This document shows positions 54,167-64,000 of a stretch of 64,000 nucleotides of DNA, piece after piece (position 1 is the stretch's first letter; each line of letters opens with the position of its first letter). This stretch comes from Acridotheres tristis (taxonomy: Eukaryota; Chordata; Aves; Passeriformes; Sturnidae): NCBI GenBank assembly GCA_037013685.1, contig CM072899.1:496001-560000 (forward strand). The letters run 5' to 3'. Both the position numbers and the translations under genes were made by a program. The notes below the pieces were generated by a model. The model was not told the origin of the DNA, ran no database searches, and saw only the letters and a list, made by a program, of their open reading frames with translations.

Positions 54167-56412
54167 GCTCAGTGCACAGGGTGGGGGTCACTGGGGTTTG
54201 TGTCCCCAGGTAACTGTTACACGTGCTGGAGCCCTGCTGTCCTGGAGGTGCCTGAACACCTGACTGCCCGTGGAAGGTACTGAATGAATTCCTTTACTTT
54301 GCTTGCGTGTGTGGCTTTTGCTTCACCTATTAAACTGTCTTTATCTCAAACCCACAAGTTTTCTCACTTTTGCCCTTCTGATTCTATCACCAGTCCCACG
54401 GTGGGGAGTGAGGGAGGGGCTCTGTGAGGCTTGGATGCTGACTGGGGTTAAACCACAACAATGTTCCAAAAGTCTCAACATCAGACTAAATTTAGTCCTC
54501 TAGAAATCAATAAATAGTTGCCAACTTTAACACAAGGGCAGAGCAAGGTCAATGTTAAATATTTCTGAACAATTTTACCCATGGTTTCAGGTTCTTCTTT
54601 CCAGTTGGGAGTGACATGACGAGAAACTTTCCACTGCTTTAAACATTAAGGAATCTCTGAAAATACTTAGAAACAATTAACTCAAAATGTTCTCTGGTTT
54701 GGGGTTTGATATTCTCTTTTTAAGTACAGTATGTTCTTCTGCTGATTTTTCATCCAATCTACATGCTGGCGTCCAGAGGCTTGTTTCTGTGCTGCATTTG
54801 TACATCTATAGTGAAGAATGCCCAGTGACATGGAGGCAGACCTTGGTGGAGTGTTAGGTTTTAGTTTCGAGATCCATGCACTGTTTGTCTGTCGGGGCAT
54901 GGAGAAAAACAGGAGTTCTGCACGAGGCACTGAGCACCACAGGGGAACAAATGCTCTTTACGTTATTAAGTTGTGCACAACCAGATGGGAATTATATAAA
55001 ACTCTACTTAAATATTTTGTCTTAATAACACAAGTGAAAATCAGTAGCTTTTGGAGATTTGCTTTGTGTCAGGCTGCTCCACCTCCTACTAAGCTTTTCC
55101 ATACATTTTTCTGCGAACAGAAAAGAGCAACAAGTTTATGAAAATGCAGTTGGGACCTCCTGATATTTTAATTTAAATGAGTATTGCAGAGGCTTGGAAG
55201 GAGGAGATACGTTCTGTGTATAATAACAAGCGGTAACGTGGTCGTTCAGCAAGATAAAGCAGTTTATTGCTGCTACACCGAAGCCCAGAGTGCCAATAAC
55301 ACAGCAGGAAGGGCTCCTGCAGGGGAGGAGAGCTGTGCTCACCCAGCACGGCTCCTGGGACGGCTCGGGCCGGCTCCAGCCGAGCAGGGACAGCTTTTGG
55401 GACAGCACGGTGGGACATGGCACAGCCCTGCATCCCGACAGGACACTGCTCACACACCTGGGCTGAAGGGACCATCCTGCCACGCTGCCTGAGCAGGGGA
55501 TGCTCTCCAGCTTCTGCAGCGTGCAGGATACAGGTGAAAGCACAAACTCACCAGGGTTCTTTTAAATAGTGCTTTTAGCATGGAAATGGTTTAAACTGTG
55601 TTTTATTCAGCAGCAGGCTGTGTGTATGGCTTGGCTGTACATTCACTGCCCTTTGCTCTTCATCAGCCCACGTAAACAAAAAATAAACGTGTTGCTGCAG
55701 AAACGAACCCATGAACCCTCTGTGCCCATTCCTGGGTGAGTTAATTCCCACCCAATAAGCTCCTGTCAGAATGTGTGACCCAAGATCTGCTGTGTGCACG
55801 AGGGAATGAAGAGAACAGAAAATTGCAGGAGGTTGATACATTAGTTGGGTCACAGCTCACAGAGAAAGCAGAAATTGACTCCTTAAGGTGAAAAGAACAA
55901 GCACTTTAGTGGCAATGACGCTATTCTGTAAATTTCAGCACTTTTGGCAAAGGGCAGGCTGCAATCAGATCCCCTCAAATACATAAATTATATATATTAT
56001 ATCCACTCAACGATATAAATACATAAATTCAGAGATGCACAGTGCCCCAGAGCAGCTCTGATCACTCAGTACCTGCCGTTTCTGTGTATCAGGCCGTGTA
56101 TTTTCAGCCCGGGTTCTGCCGTCCCCTCTGTGACCGTGCGGGCATTGGTGCTGTGGGTGCTGCCCATTCCCAGGGGAACGCCGCGGAGCCGCGGGGAGGA
56201 GCCAAGGGCACACACACACCTGGGCCGAGCGCAGGGAGCTGCAGGCGATGCCGAGAGGGCGGGGCTCAGCGCATCGGCACACCTGACCCCCACGGCTGGC
56301 CGGGCCCCAGCCTGAGAGCACCTGGACGGCACAGAGCAGGACACCTGTCCGTGCTGGGGGAGCGCTCAGGCTCGGCTGGCCGCGGCTGAGCCCTGCGGGA
56401 TGGCCGGGGAGG

Positions 56413-56461
56413 CCGGGCTCTGCTCCGGGCTCTGCTCCGGGCTCTGCCCCGGGCTCTGCCC
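56413..56461 (+). repeat. 12-bp tandem repeat
   Basis: Four copies of GGGCTCTGCTCC or GGGCTCTGCCCC, about 700 bases before RAD18. Confidence 0.8.
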
Positions 56462-56670
56462 CTTCATGCTCACGCACAATGTCCATGCCCAGCGCCCGGA
56501 GCTGCCCGAGCACGCCTTTAATTGGCCTTCGTTACAAACGAGCGCAGTTTGACAGCTGTGCCGCCACTCCGCCCTCTGAAAAGCCACGGCAGGAGCGTAC
56601 GAGGGACGGGCGGGCCCGGCATCAGGGGCAGCGGGACCCCGCTTCGCCATCCCCGAGCTCCCCGGCAATC

Positions 56671-56940
56671 CCCGTTCCCCGAGCTGCACCGGCAATTCCC
56701 GGTTCCCCGTCCCCGTTCCCCGAGCCGCCCCGGCAATTCCCGGTTTGCCATCCCCGTTCCCCGAACTGCCCCGGCAATTCCCGGTTCCCCATCCCCGTTC
56801 CCCGAGCTGCCCCGGCAATTCCCGGTTCCCCATCCCCGTTCCCCGAGCTGCCCCGGCCGTCCCCGTTCCCATCCCCGCTCCCCGAGCTGCCCCGGCCGTC
56901 CCCGTCCCCATCCCCGCTCCCCATCCCCGTTCCCGGACGC
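56671..56940 (+). repeat. 41-bp minisatellite in RAD18 promoter
   Basis: About six to seven copies of a 41-bp unit beginning CCCGTTCCCCGAGCTGCCCC; the last copies are shortened to about 39 bp. Copies differ by a few substitutions. The array ends just before the ETS sites. Confidence 0.85.
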
Positions 56941-57000
56941 TGCCGGAAGTGCGGGCGGAAGCGCGCGGCGCTGAGCGCGCGGATCCGGGCCCGCCGCGCT

Positions 57001-57132
57001 CTGAGCGGGGCCGCACCGGGGCCGGGTCGGAGCGGGCCGGGGCCGGATCCAGCCGCACCGGGGCCGGGTCCAGCCGTACCGGGGCCGCACCGGGGCCGGG
57101 TCCAGCCGCACCGGGGCCGTACCGGGCCGGGT
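57001..57132 (+). repeat. About 21-bp GC-rich tandem repeat in RAD18 5' leader
   Basis: Imperfect copies of GCACCGGGGCCGGGTCCAGCC directly precede the start codon. G runs of three to four could form G-quadruplexes in DNA or leader RNA. Confidence 0.7.
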
Positions 57133-57146
57133 GGGAGCGCACCGCC

Positions 57147-57206
57147 ATGGCCCTGGCGCTGCCGCTGCTAGAGCCGCCGTGGCCGCCCAGCCTGGCCCCG
57201 CTGAAG
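57147..57206 (+). CDS. RAD18: RAD18 exon 1
   Basis: The exon has 20 codons, MALALPLLEPPWPPSLAPLK, phase 0, donor GTGCGT. The WPPSLAPLK end matches the WPPGLAVMK of human RAD18. The first dozen residues are divergent and hydrophobic. GC-rich and without an upstream in-frame ATG for at least 400 bases. Confidence 0.9.
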
Positions 57207-60200
57207 GTGCGTGCGGGGCCGGAGCGCGGAGGGCGGGCGGGGGTCCCGGGGCGGTTCCGCACAGCTCCGGGCCCTGCAGCGGCCGCAGCGATCCCTGCCC
57301 GGTGCCGGGGCCCCTGTCCCTGCTCGCCCCCTGTCCCTGCTCGCCCCCCGGCCCGCTCACCCCGCTCTCTGTCTTTGCAGGCCGTGGATGAATTGCTGCG
57401 CTGCGGGATCTGCTTCGACTACTTCAGCATCGCCGTGATCATCCCGCAGTGCTCGCACAGCTGTGAGTGCCGCGGGGACTCGAGTGTGAGCCGAGAGCAA
57501 AGGCCGGGCCCGCCGGGATCGGTCAGCCTTGCCAGCAGCAGCTTCTGGAGCCTGCAGGAAACGGGGAGAGAAACTATTTACAAGGGGGAACGGCTTCCTG
57601 CTGGCAGATTAGAGATTCGGAAGAAACTGTTCCCTGGGAGGGTGGTGATGCCCTGGCACAAGGTGTCCAGACAAGCTTCCATCCTTGGAAGTGTCCAAGG
57701 CCAGGTTTGGACAGGGTTTGGAGCAGCCTGGGACAGTGGAAGGTGTCCCTGCCCATGGCAGGGGGTGGCACTGGATGGGCTATAAGGTCCCTTTGCACCC
57801 AAACCATTCCAGCGTTCTGCGATTCTCTTTGCGATGGGAGCTGGGAGGAGCTTTGCAAGATGGAAGGAGCCAGAGCCTTCCCTTGTGTGGTTCCTGCTCT
57901 AGTACAAACACGTGGCATCTGGCATTCTTCGTTTAAGTATCTTTGCTTAACATCTTGAGGGTGGTACAAACACAAAGCTCTATATGGAGGGCACTAAGAG
58001 CTCAAACTTTCCGTGCTGCTCTGTCTGCCCTGGGCGATATCTGCTGCAGCCTGGCCCCAAGGAGTTTGCTGAAGCCAGATTAGGGAGGAAGTACCTTGCC
58101 TTTTCTCACGTTAAAATAAATGCTTGTAATTGTTTGGTTCAGAAACTGCAGCACTTCCTTCCCTGAAGGAGGACATTGTAGTTTGGCAATGAAGTTCAGT
58201 TTAGCTTGGCAAAGCTGTCACCATTGGAACCAGTGTGGGGAGCCACAAAAGTGGGAATTCTGTGCCCGTGCTGGTGGTGCAGCCTGCCTGGGGCAGTGGC
58301 TCCAGGAGCAATCCTTGCTCACAGGGCCTGGCCCGTGGCAAGGTGCTGCCCTGTCACATGCTGGCAGCCTGCACCTGCCACTTCATTCCTGTTCCTACAG
58401 TTAAAGTTGGTTTCTTTTCTTCATGGGTTTCTCACCCTGTATCACTCCTTACTATATATGTAGTAATTTTTAAACATTTAGATGGATTTGTGGTTTTAAG
58501 TGTTAATTGATTCACTAGACCAAGTTGGATTGGGCTTGGAGCAGCTTGGTCTAGTGGGAGGTGTCCCTGCCCTTGGCAGGGGGTGGGATGAAATGAGCCT
58601 TAAGGTCCCTCCCAACCCAGACCATTCTGGGATTAATTAATTAATTAATGCTTCTGCTGCTTTTCAGATGTATTCCCAGAGGGCTGTGGGGTATAGATCT
58701 CTTTGAGGAGCTGCTGCTGAGTGTTCAGTGCTGAGACTGACCCATGATGGTCTAGTGAGGGAATGTCGTTTCCTGAAGAATGATGAGAGTTTTTAAATCC
58801 TTAATTGGCTGTGAAAGCTGGTGGATAAATTGACAAAGTGTAACAAACGCCGAAGTTGACAGTGACAATGTGAAGCTTATGGCGTGTTTCAGCACCCAGT
58901 CTGTGCAGGCATCCTGTGATGATGGGATGGCATCAAGCTGTCTCTCAGCATTTCAGGGCTGTCTCCCCTCCTTCTTAGCCTCTTCTTTCAACAGCAAGTT
59001 GGTATTGTTTTGGAAAGGGGCAGAAGAGCCTGGGAAAACGGGGGGATTGAGTTAGTCTGGGGCTGTGCAGGAAGATGAAAGTGATAACATTAGTCATGTC
59101 AAAACCCAGCATGATGGGGGAGTGAGCAGTGCAAACTCTGCTGGAGGGGTGGTGGCTGAGGAAGGGTTTTTGCACTGGGAAACAAAAGGAAACAAACGTC
59201 AGCTTTAGACAGAGGAGCTGATATTTGATGTTGAAACATGTTTGCATAAAATACAGGTTCTTTTGCAGCAATGATAATCTCAATTCCATGTAAAAAATGG
59301 TGTCTTTTCAATATGTGTGTATTGTGGAATAGCTTGCATGTATTGTACAGTAAGGAAATGCACAAGCAAGGATGTGGAACTGCATTTGGAATAATGCTGA
59401 AAATGATGTTTTTCCTTTTTCCAGACTGTTCCCTTTGCATCCGCAAGTTTTTGTCCTACAAAACGCAGTGTCCAACGTGCTGTGTGGTAAGTGTGCTTCT
59501 GGATTTTTCCCCTCTGTTTATTTTTATCTTTTGACAAATCTCAGGAGCTTTTCCCTTTGGATTATGCCAAATAGTCAGTTCTGATTGCATGGCAAAGTGT
59601 GGTGCTCTTGCAGCTGGAATTCTCGTGTGTCAGAGGTGCTCTGTCAGTGCAGGCACAAGGGGATGGAGCATCAGGCCTGGGGTTTGGCTCAGGGCTGTGA
59701 GTACAATCTGTCACAAAACATTTCACATGAATTTGTTAAAGTACTCCATCATTTAAACCAGCAGTGCTGAAACGTCAGTGCTTAATTTTCTGTGTGTGAG
59801 TGGCCCCATTTAATCTCAAAATGAAAGTAAAAAAATAATAAAAGCTTTGTTAAAAAGAACAGAGAGAGCTGCAGTGAAGTAAAAATCAGAGATTGTTTAA
59901 AAAGAATGAATTGAATGCACAAAGGCATCTCATAGTTCATGTTTTCATTCCTTAATCAAAAGATAAACGTTTCCCTTAATCAGTTTTCATACTTTGTTGC
60001 TTAAGGTCCTCACCACCTTCAGAAGATCTTTGGTTTGGTTTTCAGAATTGTTGGACCTTTGCTGCAATAAACAATTATTGCTTTGTTGCTTTAGTTTTAT
60101 GCTTTGTTTTGACCTATTACCCTTAATATCCAGACTGAAGTTCTCAGGCAGTTATTTTAATATGAGGCATTTTTGAGGAAGAAGTGTTTACCCTTTAAAA

Positions 60201-63200
60201 ATCTTAATTCCTGCAGCACTCTAGTGGGGGAGTAGAGGCATCGAGCCTAGAAGCAAGTTATTGATCACTTGAACATTTTCTGGGCATTTGCTGTTTTCAT
60301 TGCATTTAAATGTTTGTTTGTTTAGGTTCGTTGTTTTTGTTTCTCTGTTTTTTTAACAGGCAGTCTCAGAATCTGACCTGAGAAACAACCGGCTTTTAGA
60401 TGATCTAGTGAAGAGCTTTAATTCTGCAAGGTATTTCTGTGATTCTCTGGCTTCTGTGTGTGGTCTGGCAGCTGGGCAGGTGTGAGTGTGTGTGAGCAGC
60501 CCTGAGAGGAGCAGAGAGAGCTGAGCAGGAAAAGCCGTGGAGTGACAGAAGCACTGGCAGAGATGGGTGTGTGCCGCTGGGAAAGGCCTGCAGGCTGCTG
60601 TCCCCCCCAGGGATGTGCAGCTTTCCCAGCCTTGTCTGGGGCCTGCTCCTGGCTGGCTGCTCTGGAAGGTGCTGGAGGTCTGTGCCAGTGTGTAGGGTCA
60701 GCAGACCTGTCAGGATTCTGGGGGCAATAATGGTAGGGAAGGTTTTCTCCAAGCTCCTTGCTGTGTGTGCAGGGGATGGGGATAGAAGGGTTTGTCCAGG
60801 TAATGGCCACCTTGCAGGAGCCTTCTTTTGGTGGAGTCACTGGCTAGGGAAAAGGCAGGTGTTGAAAGACTAAAAATGGGAGTTTTCTTGAGTAAGGAAA
60901 GCAATGGCATGCTGTGCTTTCAACTCGATTTCTTACCTACTTTTCTATTTGTTTTTAATACATTTTTGAGTTTCACATCCCTTTAAAAGACAGGAATAAC
61001 AAAATAAATATGACTTGGTAAATTCTCACAACAGTAGATACACGAAGCTCCTTGTATTACCTGTCTGTTTTCTTTTGATGAGAAGTTACTCAGTGATTTT
61101 CTGGGAATTCTATGGGTGTTCCTGTTTCTACAGGAGACAAATGCACTTTCATCTTTTTCTCTGAGATTAACTTGGAGCTGGAATCAGTGAGACTCTTGGC
61201 TCTGTAAGTGACAAGAAGCATAGTTCAGTTGATGGCTTTGTTTCATGAGAGAATTTTTCTCTGATGAAGATCATAGAATGTAGATAGATCTAATCTTCTA
61301 TATGAGCACTAGTAAATTTAATTGATTTATTTGAGTAATATAAATCCTACAGTTCCACTGTTTCAGCTTGAATTCTGGTCCTTCCTTGTGATAAATGGAT
61401 TACTATTTTTTTGTTAATGCCTAATTTTGTAGGGAACAAGTAGTGCTGACTTGGATCCATTATGATATTGAATCTTAAATGTTAATTTTTTTTTTTTTTT
61501 GGACTGCTTTAATGGATCAGTATAAATCTTACCAGTGAGAGTAGTTCAATAACCTTTCCCTTTGTGACTTGGAGCTCAATCAATTCCTCACATGGAGTTG
61601 GATGAGGAGGGCTGTGGAGCCCAGTGTGGCCTGGGTGGAGGGAAGCAGTGCAGGGAAAGGCTCCTGCTGGCTGCTGCAGTGGCACTGACTCCTCTGGGAG
61701 TGCAGGAGTGCCCATGAGCTCCAGGCTGGGCACCTGGGGCTGCCCTGAGCTGAGGGGACACTGCTGGTGAATGGAGGATCATTCAGTCAGAGCACCACTG
61801 CTCTTGTACAGGAACTTTTCTGTCTCCCCTCTCCTTCTCCATCTGCTGTGTTTCCTCTTGGCTGTCCCCAAAAGCAAATCCACAGTCCAGGGGCTGAAGA
61901 GCTCAGCACGTTTCAGAGATCAAGTGTGTTCCAACTTGACTTTGAGCCTTGGGTAGTTCGATGTTTATGAAAATGAGGCCTTAAATCTTCTCAGCATTTC
62001 ACAAAGTGCAAACCCACTTCTTAAGTCAGGCCTGGAGGGGAGGAAAATGGTAATGTTGGTGGCACTTAGAGTGAAAGCTGTGCTCCAAGGTCAGGGAGTG
62101 GGAATCATTGCAGCCAGAGTGAGCTGGTCCCATTCCCACTGTGCTGGGTGTTTGCAGGGGGATGTGTGGGAATGCAGCTCCCTCCCTGTTGACACAGGCT
62201 GGCAGTGAGCAGTTCTGAGCAGCCTGCCATGGGTGTGAGTGTGCAGAGCCCTGGTGAAGGGCAGGCCAGGAGCTGCGGGGCATTGCCGTGGGCAGGTTTC
62301 TGTTCCCTCACCTGTCTGTGCCCTGGGGCAGAATTCGTGGCTCTGGCCAGGCCAGGAGAAGAAGATGAGCAGTGTTTGCAGCAGCTGGCCCTAATGCAGA
62401 GTTCCCTTTGCAGCTGCAGTGAGGCCAGTCTCTTCAGAAATAACATGTCAAGTTTTGTATGGTGTGTAAAGAATTGATTTCATTGCCCTCTGCTAAAGAA
62501 ATTATTTTGAGAAAATGTGTCAGTTTCTGCATCACCTTGTTAGAAAACTTAGCAATAGAAATTAGAGTTACACTTGCCTAAGTAGAAAAGTAGTCCTTGC
62601 TGAAAAAAATTTCTGCTGTTCTTCATACATAGGGAAGAAAAATGTTTTTACTGTCAAGTTTCTGTTTCCTAATCAGGACAGGTAGTGAGTCAGAGGAATA
62701 AACACATCGATTGTGGGTGCTGGGGAGAGCAGGTGCTGTCACTGCTGATACAGTGATTGAGCCTCCAGCAGGAATGCAGGAGGAATTTCAAGGAGATCCA
62801 TTGCCTTTAGTGCAGCTGGGACTGTTCTGTGTGAGTTGTTCCTAGGAAGATTCACACCTCTGGCTCTTCCTTAGAATTTATTTATGTGGAAGCCCTAGAT
62901 TCCCAATAACTCTGCTTCATTGCTGCTTCAGCAAGAGAGAAGTAAATGGAAAATGGGAATTGTAAAATGGGAGCCAGGAGCCTGCTAAGGACGCTTGGTT
63001 TTTGTGGGTGTTACAGATGTGAAGGAAAAGGTGTGGGAAGCTGTTGGTGCTGCTGTTGGAGCAGAGGGAGGGTGCTGGAGGGAAGGATGTGAAGAAGCCA
63101 TCCATCTTTAGTTAAAGGTGGTTTTTAACCCCCTGCCCTGCCCCATCTCGGGGTTTGGGTCGAGGTGCTCTGCTGACACCTGGCTGATTTATCTCAGCCT

Positions 63201-64000
63201 TCAGGGGGAAGGACACTGCTCTGCTCGTGACCTGAGCATTGGCAGCTGTGCTGCAGTGACTGCTTTGTGCCAGGCAGGTAAAATTCTGTCAGCTCAGAGC
63301 TCACAGCAGTCTGTTAAATTGTTATAATATCACAGATAACAGAGGCTGTACACAGTGTGCAGAGGTTTTTGAACTGATGTTGCTGTAGGATCAGCTCCCA
63401 GGTGAGCTGGCCAGGCTGGTGCTGCCCGGGCTGGACCCCTCCATCCCTGCCCCCTTCCTCTGGGCTTGCTCAGTGATGGATGAGCTGCCAGTCCAGTCAT
63501 GCTTGCCTGAATCTCTCCAGTCACACTGTCGGAGTTTCTGTGATTAGTGAGAAATTTGAGTAATTCCCTCTGTGCTGAGGGAGGGGGTGGCAGGTGACAA
63601 AGGGCTGTTGGAGAGCCCGGGGCTGTGCCAGGAGTGTCTGCTGTGCCCTGGCTCTGCTGTCCCTGGGGCTGGGGTGTGGGACCATGAGATGTCATCACCC
63701 AGCTGCTCATGAGCCCAGCAGCCACATTGTGTGGGACTGCTCCCTCCTCTTCTGCCCTCAGTCCTCGCGTTTTCTGTATTTTCACACCCAAAAAAGAGTG
63801 TGTGTTGGCAAACAGGCTTTGAGGTTCTTAGCAGCTTGCAGTGTGCTAGCTGAGTGTTTTGTTGTGGGTGTTTGCAGGCAGCGGCTGCTGCAGTTGGTGT
63901 TGGATGCTGCCCCAGCAGCCCCCGGGCAGTGTCCTGGTGCCGAGGCAGAGCCTGCACAGGGGCCAGGGACCCCCAGCTTCGCCGGGAAGGACACAGGCTG
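57147..64000 (+). CDS. RAD18: E3 ubiquitin-protein ligase RAD18 (5' part, runs off window)
   Basis: RAD18 works with the E2 RAD6 (UBE2A/B) in the nucleus. It mono-ubiquitinates PCNA at Lys164 on stalled forks and so recruits translesion polymerases. CDS join in the window: 57147-57206, 57381-57462, 59425-59486, 60360-60430, 63878 to beyond 64000. All junctions are GT-AG and in phase. The first 68 residues carry a complete C3HC4 RING: Cys28, Cys31, Cys44, His46, Cys49, Cys52, Cys63, Cys66 by my count, with the RAD18 signature CSLCIRKFLSYKTQCPTCC. Start choice: the ATG has a strong Kozak context (ACCGCCATGG), follows a GC-rich promoter, and gives an N terminus three residues longer than human. 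The zinc finger, SAP and RAD6-binding parts must lie past 64000. It follows SRGAP3 in the same orientation, as in human. Confidence 0.95.
57381..57462 (+). CDS. RAD18: RAD18 exon 2, RING finger first half
   Basis: The exon has 82 nt between TCTTTGCAG and GTGAGT: AVDELLRCGICFDYFSIAVI then IPQCSHS. It supplies the first three Cys and the His of the RING. Intron 1 is only 174 bases. Confidence 0.96.
57640..57830 (+). mobile_element. CR1 retroposon 3' end
   Basis: ATCCTTGGAAGTGTCCAAGG, CAGGTTTGGACAGGGTTTGG, GTGTCCCTGCCCATGGCAGG and ATAAGGTCCCTTTGCACCCA end in ATTCCAGCGTTCTGCGATTC, a worn CR1 octamer tail. Plus orientation. Confidence 0.92.
58515..58640 (+). mobile_element. CR1 retroposon 3' end
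   Basis: GGGCTTGGAGCAGCTTGGTC, GTGTCCCTGCCCTTGGCAGG, CTTAAGGTCCCTCCCAACCC, AGACCATTCTGGGATT. Instead of the octamer repeat it ends in (AATT)n, AATTAATTAATTAATG. Confidence 0.9.
59425..59486 (+). CDS. RAD18: RAD18 exon 3, RING finger second half
   Basis: The exon has 62 nt and completes the split Tyr, then CSLCIRKFLSYKTQCPTCCV. It supplies the last four zinc ligands. It is essentially identical to mammalian RAD18. Confidence 0.97.
59487..60359 (+). other. RAD18 intron 3
   Basis: AT-rich unique intron; nothing recognised besides the pyrimidine tract before exon 4. Confidence 0.75.
60360..60430 (+). CDS. RAD18: RAD18 exon 4
   Basis: The exon has 71 nt after TTTTTAACAG: AVSESDLRNNRLLDDLVKSF then NSA, ending in a split Arg at AG|GTATTT. 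It matches TVTEPDLKNNRILDELVKSL of human with conservative changes. The donor is weaker than average. Confidence 0.95.
60431..63877 (+). other. RAD18 intron 4
   Basis: Unique sequence, AT-rich at 60900-61560 with a 15-base T run near 61486. No exon, array or CR1 end recognised. Confidence 0.75.
63878..64000 (+). CDS. RAD18: RAD18 exon 5 (partial, cut by window end)
   Basis: After TGTTTGCAG the frame continues from the split Arg as QRLLQLVLDAAPAAPGQ, which aligns with human NHLLQFALESPAKSP. It then becomes GC-rich and low in complexity (Glu, Ala, Pro, Gly). The frame stays open to the window end. Conservation is low after about 10 residues, so the rest of the exon rests on phase and position. 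Confidence 0.75.

Larger units (their letters stand above)
46061..56500. other. Intergenic region between SRGAP3 and RAD18
   Basis: About 10 kb with no coding exon, splice-paired ORF or RNA gene that I can support on either strand. It holds simple repeats (46364, 46716, 47088, 50346, 50957, 54075). The stretches 47240-50340 and 51240-54070 and 54170-56400 appear unique, with AT-rich parts near 52660-52740 and 54480-55170. Confidence 0.7.
56560..57146 (+). promoter_or_regulatory. RAD18: GC-rich (CpG) promoter and 5' UTR of RAD18
   Basis: The 590 bases before the RAD18 ATG are very GC-rich with many CpG and no TATA box. CCGGAAGT at 56943-56950 is a canonical ETS/GABP site, and GCGGAAGC at 56955-56962 is a second, weaker one. 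GCGCGC blocks follow. Such ETS-driven CpG promoters are usual for housekeeping repair genes. The transcription start is probably between 56950 and 57100 (inference). Confidence 0.7.
57463..59424 (+). other. RAD18 intron 2
   Basis: It contains two CR1 copies (57640, 58515). The rest is unique, AT-rich after 58640. No exon seen. Confidence 0.8.

Noticed and set aside
55195..55300. Possible retroviral LTR fragment around GATAAAGCAGTTTATTG
   Set aside because: No terminal inverted repeat, polypurine tract or primer site; the likeness is too slight.
56745..57146. In-frame extension of RAD18 upstream of the ATG
   Set aside because: The frame is open for about 134 codons but contains no ATG, and it translates the 41-bp repeat and the promoter. 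The ATG at 57147 has a strong Kozak context and family-like length.

Overview
This is vertebrate, almost certainly bird, nuclear DNA. The genes are split into short exons with GT-AG introns. Six fragments of the bird/reptile retroposon CR1 are visible by their 3'-end signature. GC-rich minisatellites fill many introns, as is common on small bird chromosomes. The species cannot be fixed from the sequence alone.

Two protein genes lie head to tail on the + strand. SRGAP3 (SLIT-ROBO Rho GTPase-activating protein 3) runs from before the window to a stop at 42211-42213. Twenty-one exons, here numbered 2-22 because the first coding exon lies upstream, join in phase at every junction. They encode 1,078 residues of a predicted protein of about 1,100, in the order F-BAR, RhoGAP, SH3, Ser/Pro-rich tail. 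The 3' UTR appears to run to a poly(A) signal at 46032. RAD18 (E3 ubiquitin ligase of post-replication repair) starts with an ATG at 57147, behind a GC-rich, ETS-site-bearing promoter. Its first four exons and part of the fifth are in the window, and the rest lies beyond 64000. The SRGAP3-RAD18 order and orientation match the arrangement known in human (3p25).

Layout: 1-5608 intron 1; 5609-42213 SRGAP3 exons 2-22 with introns; 42214-about 46060 SRGAP3 3' UTR; about 46060-56500 intergenic DNA with simple repeats and no gene I can support; 56500-57146 RAD18 promoter; 57147-64000 RAD18.

SRGAP3 is a cytoplasmic membrane-bending and Rac-regulating protein of neurons, while RAD18 is a nuclear DNA-damage protein. 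They are neighbours, not a pathway.

The unusual content is non-coding. SRGAP3 introns carry large tandem arrays with periods of 42, 15, 19, 16, 19 and 19 bp, plus smaller ones. The most interesting is a 19-bp array (37588-38251) that runs to within about 10 bases of the exon 18 splice acceptor and resembles that intron/exon boundary. A 42-bp array carries an E-box in every unit. The RAD18 promoter contains a 41-bp tandem repeat. Many long open frames in the window are by-products of these arrays and are not genes. I found no new protein-coding system.
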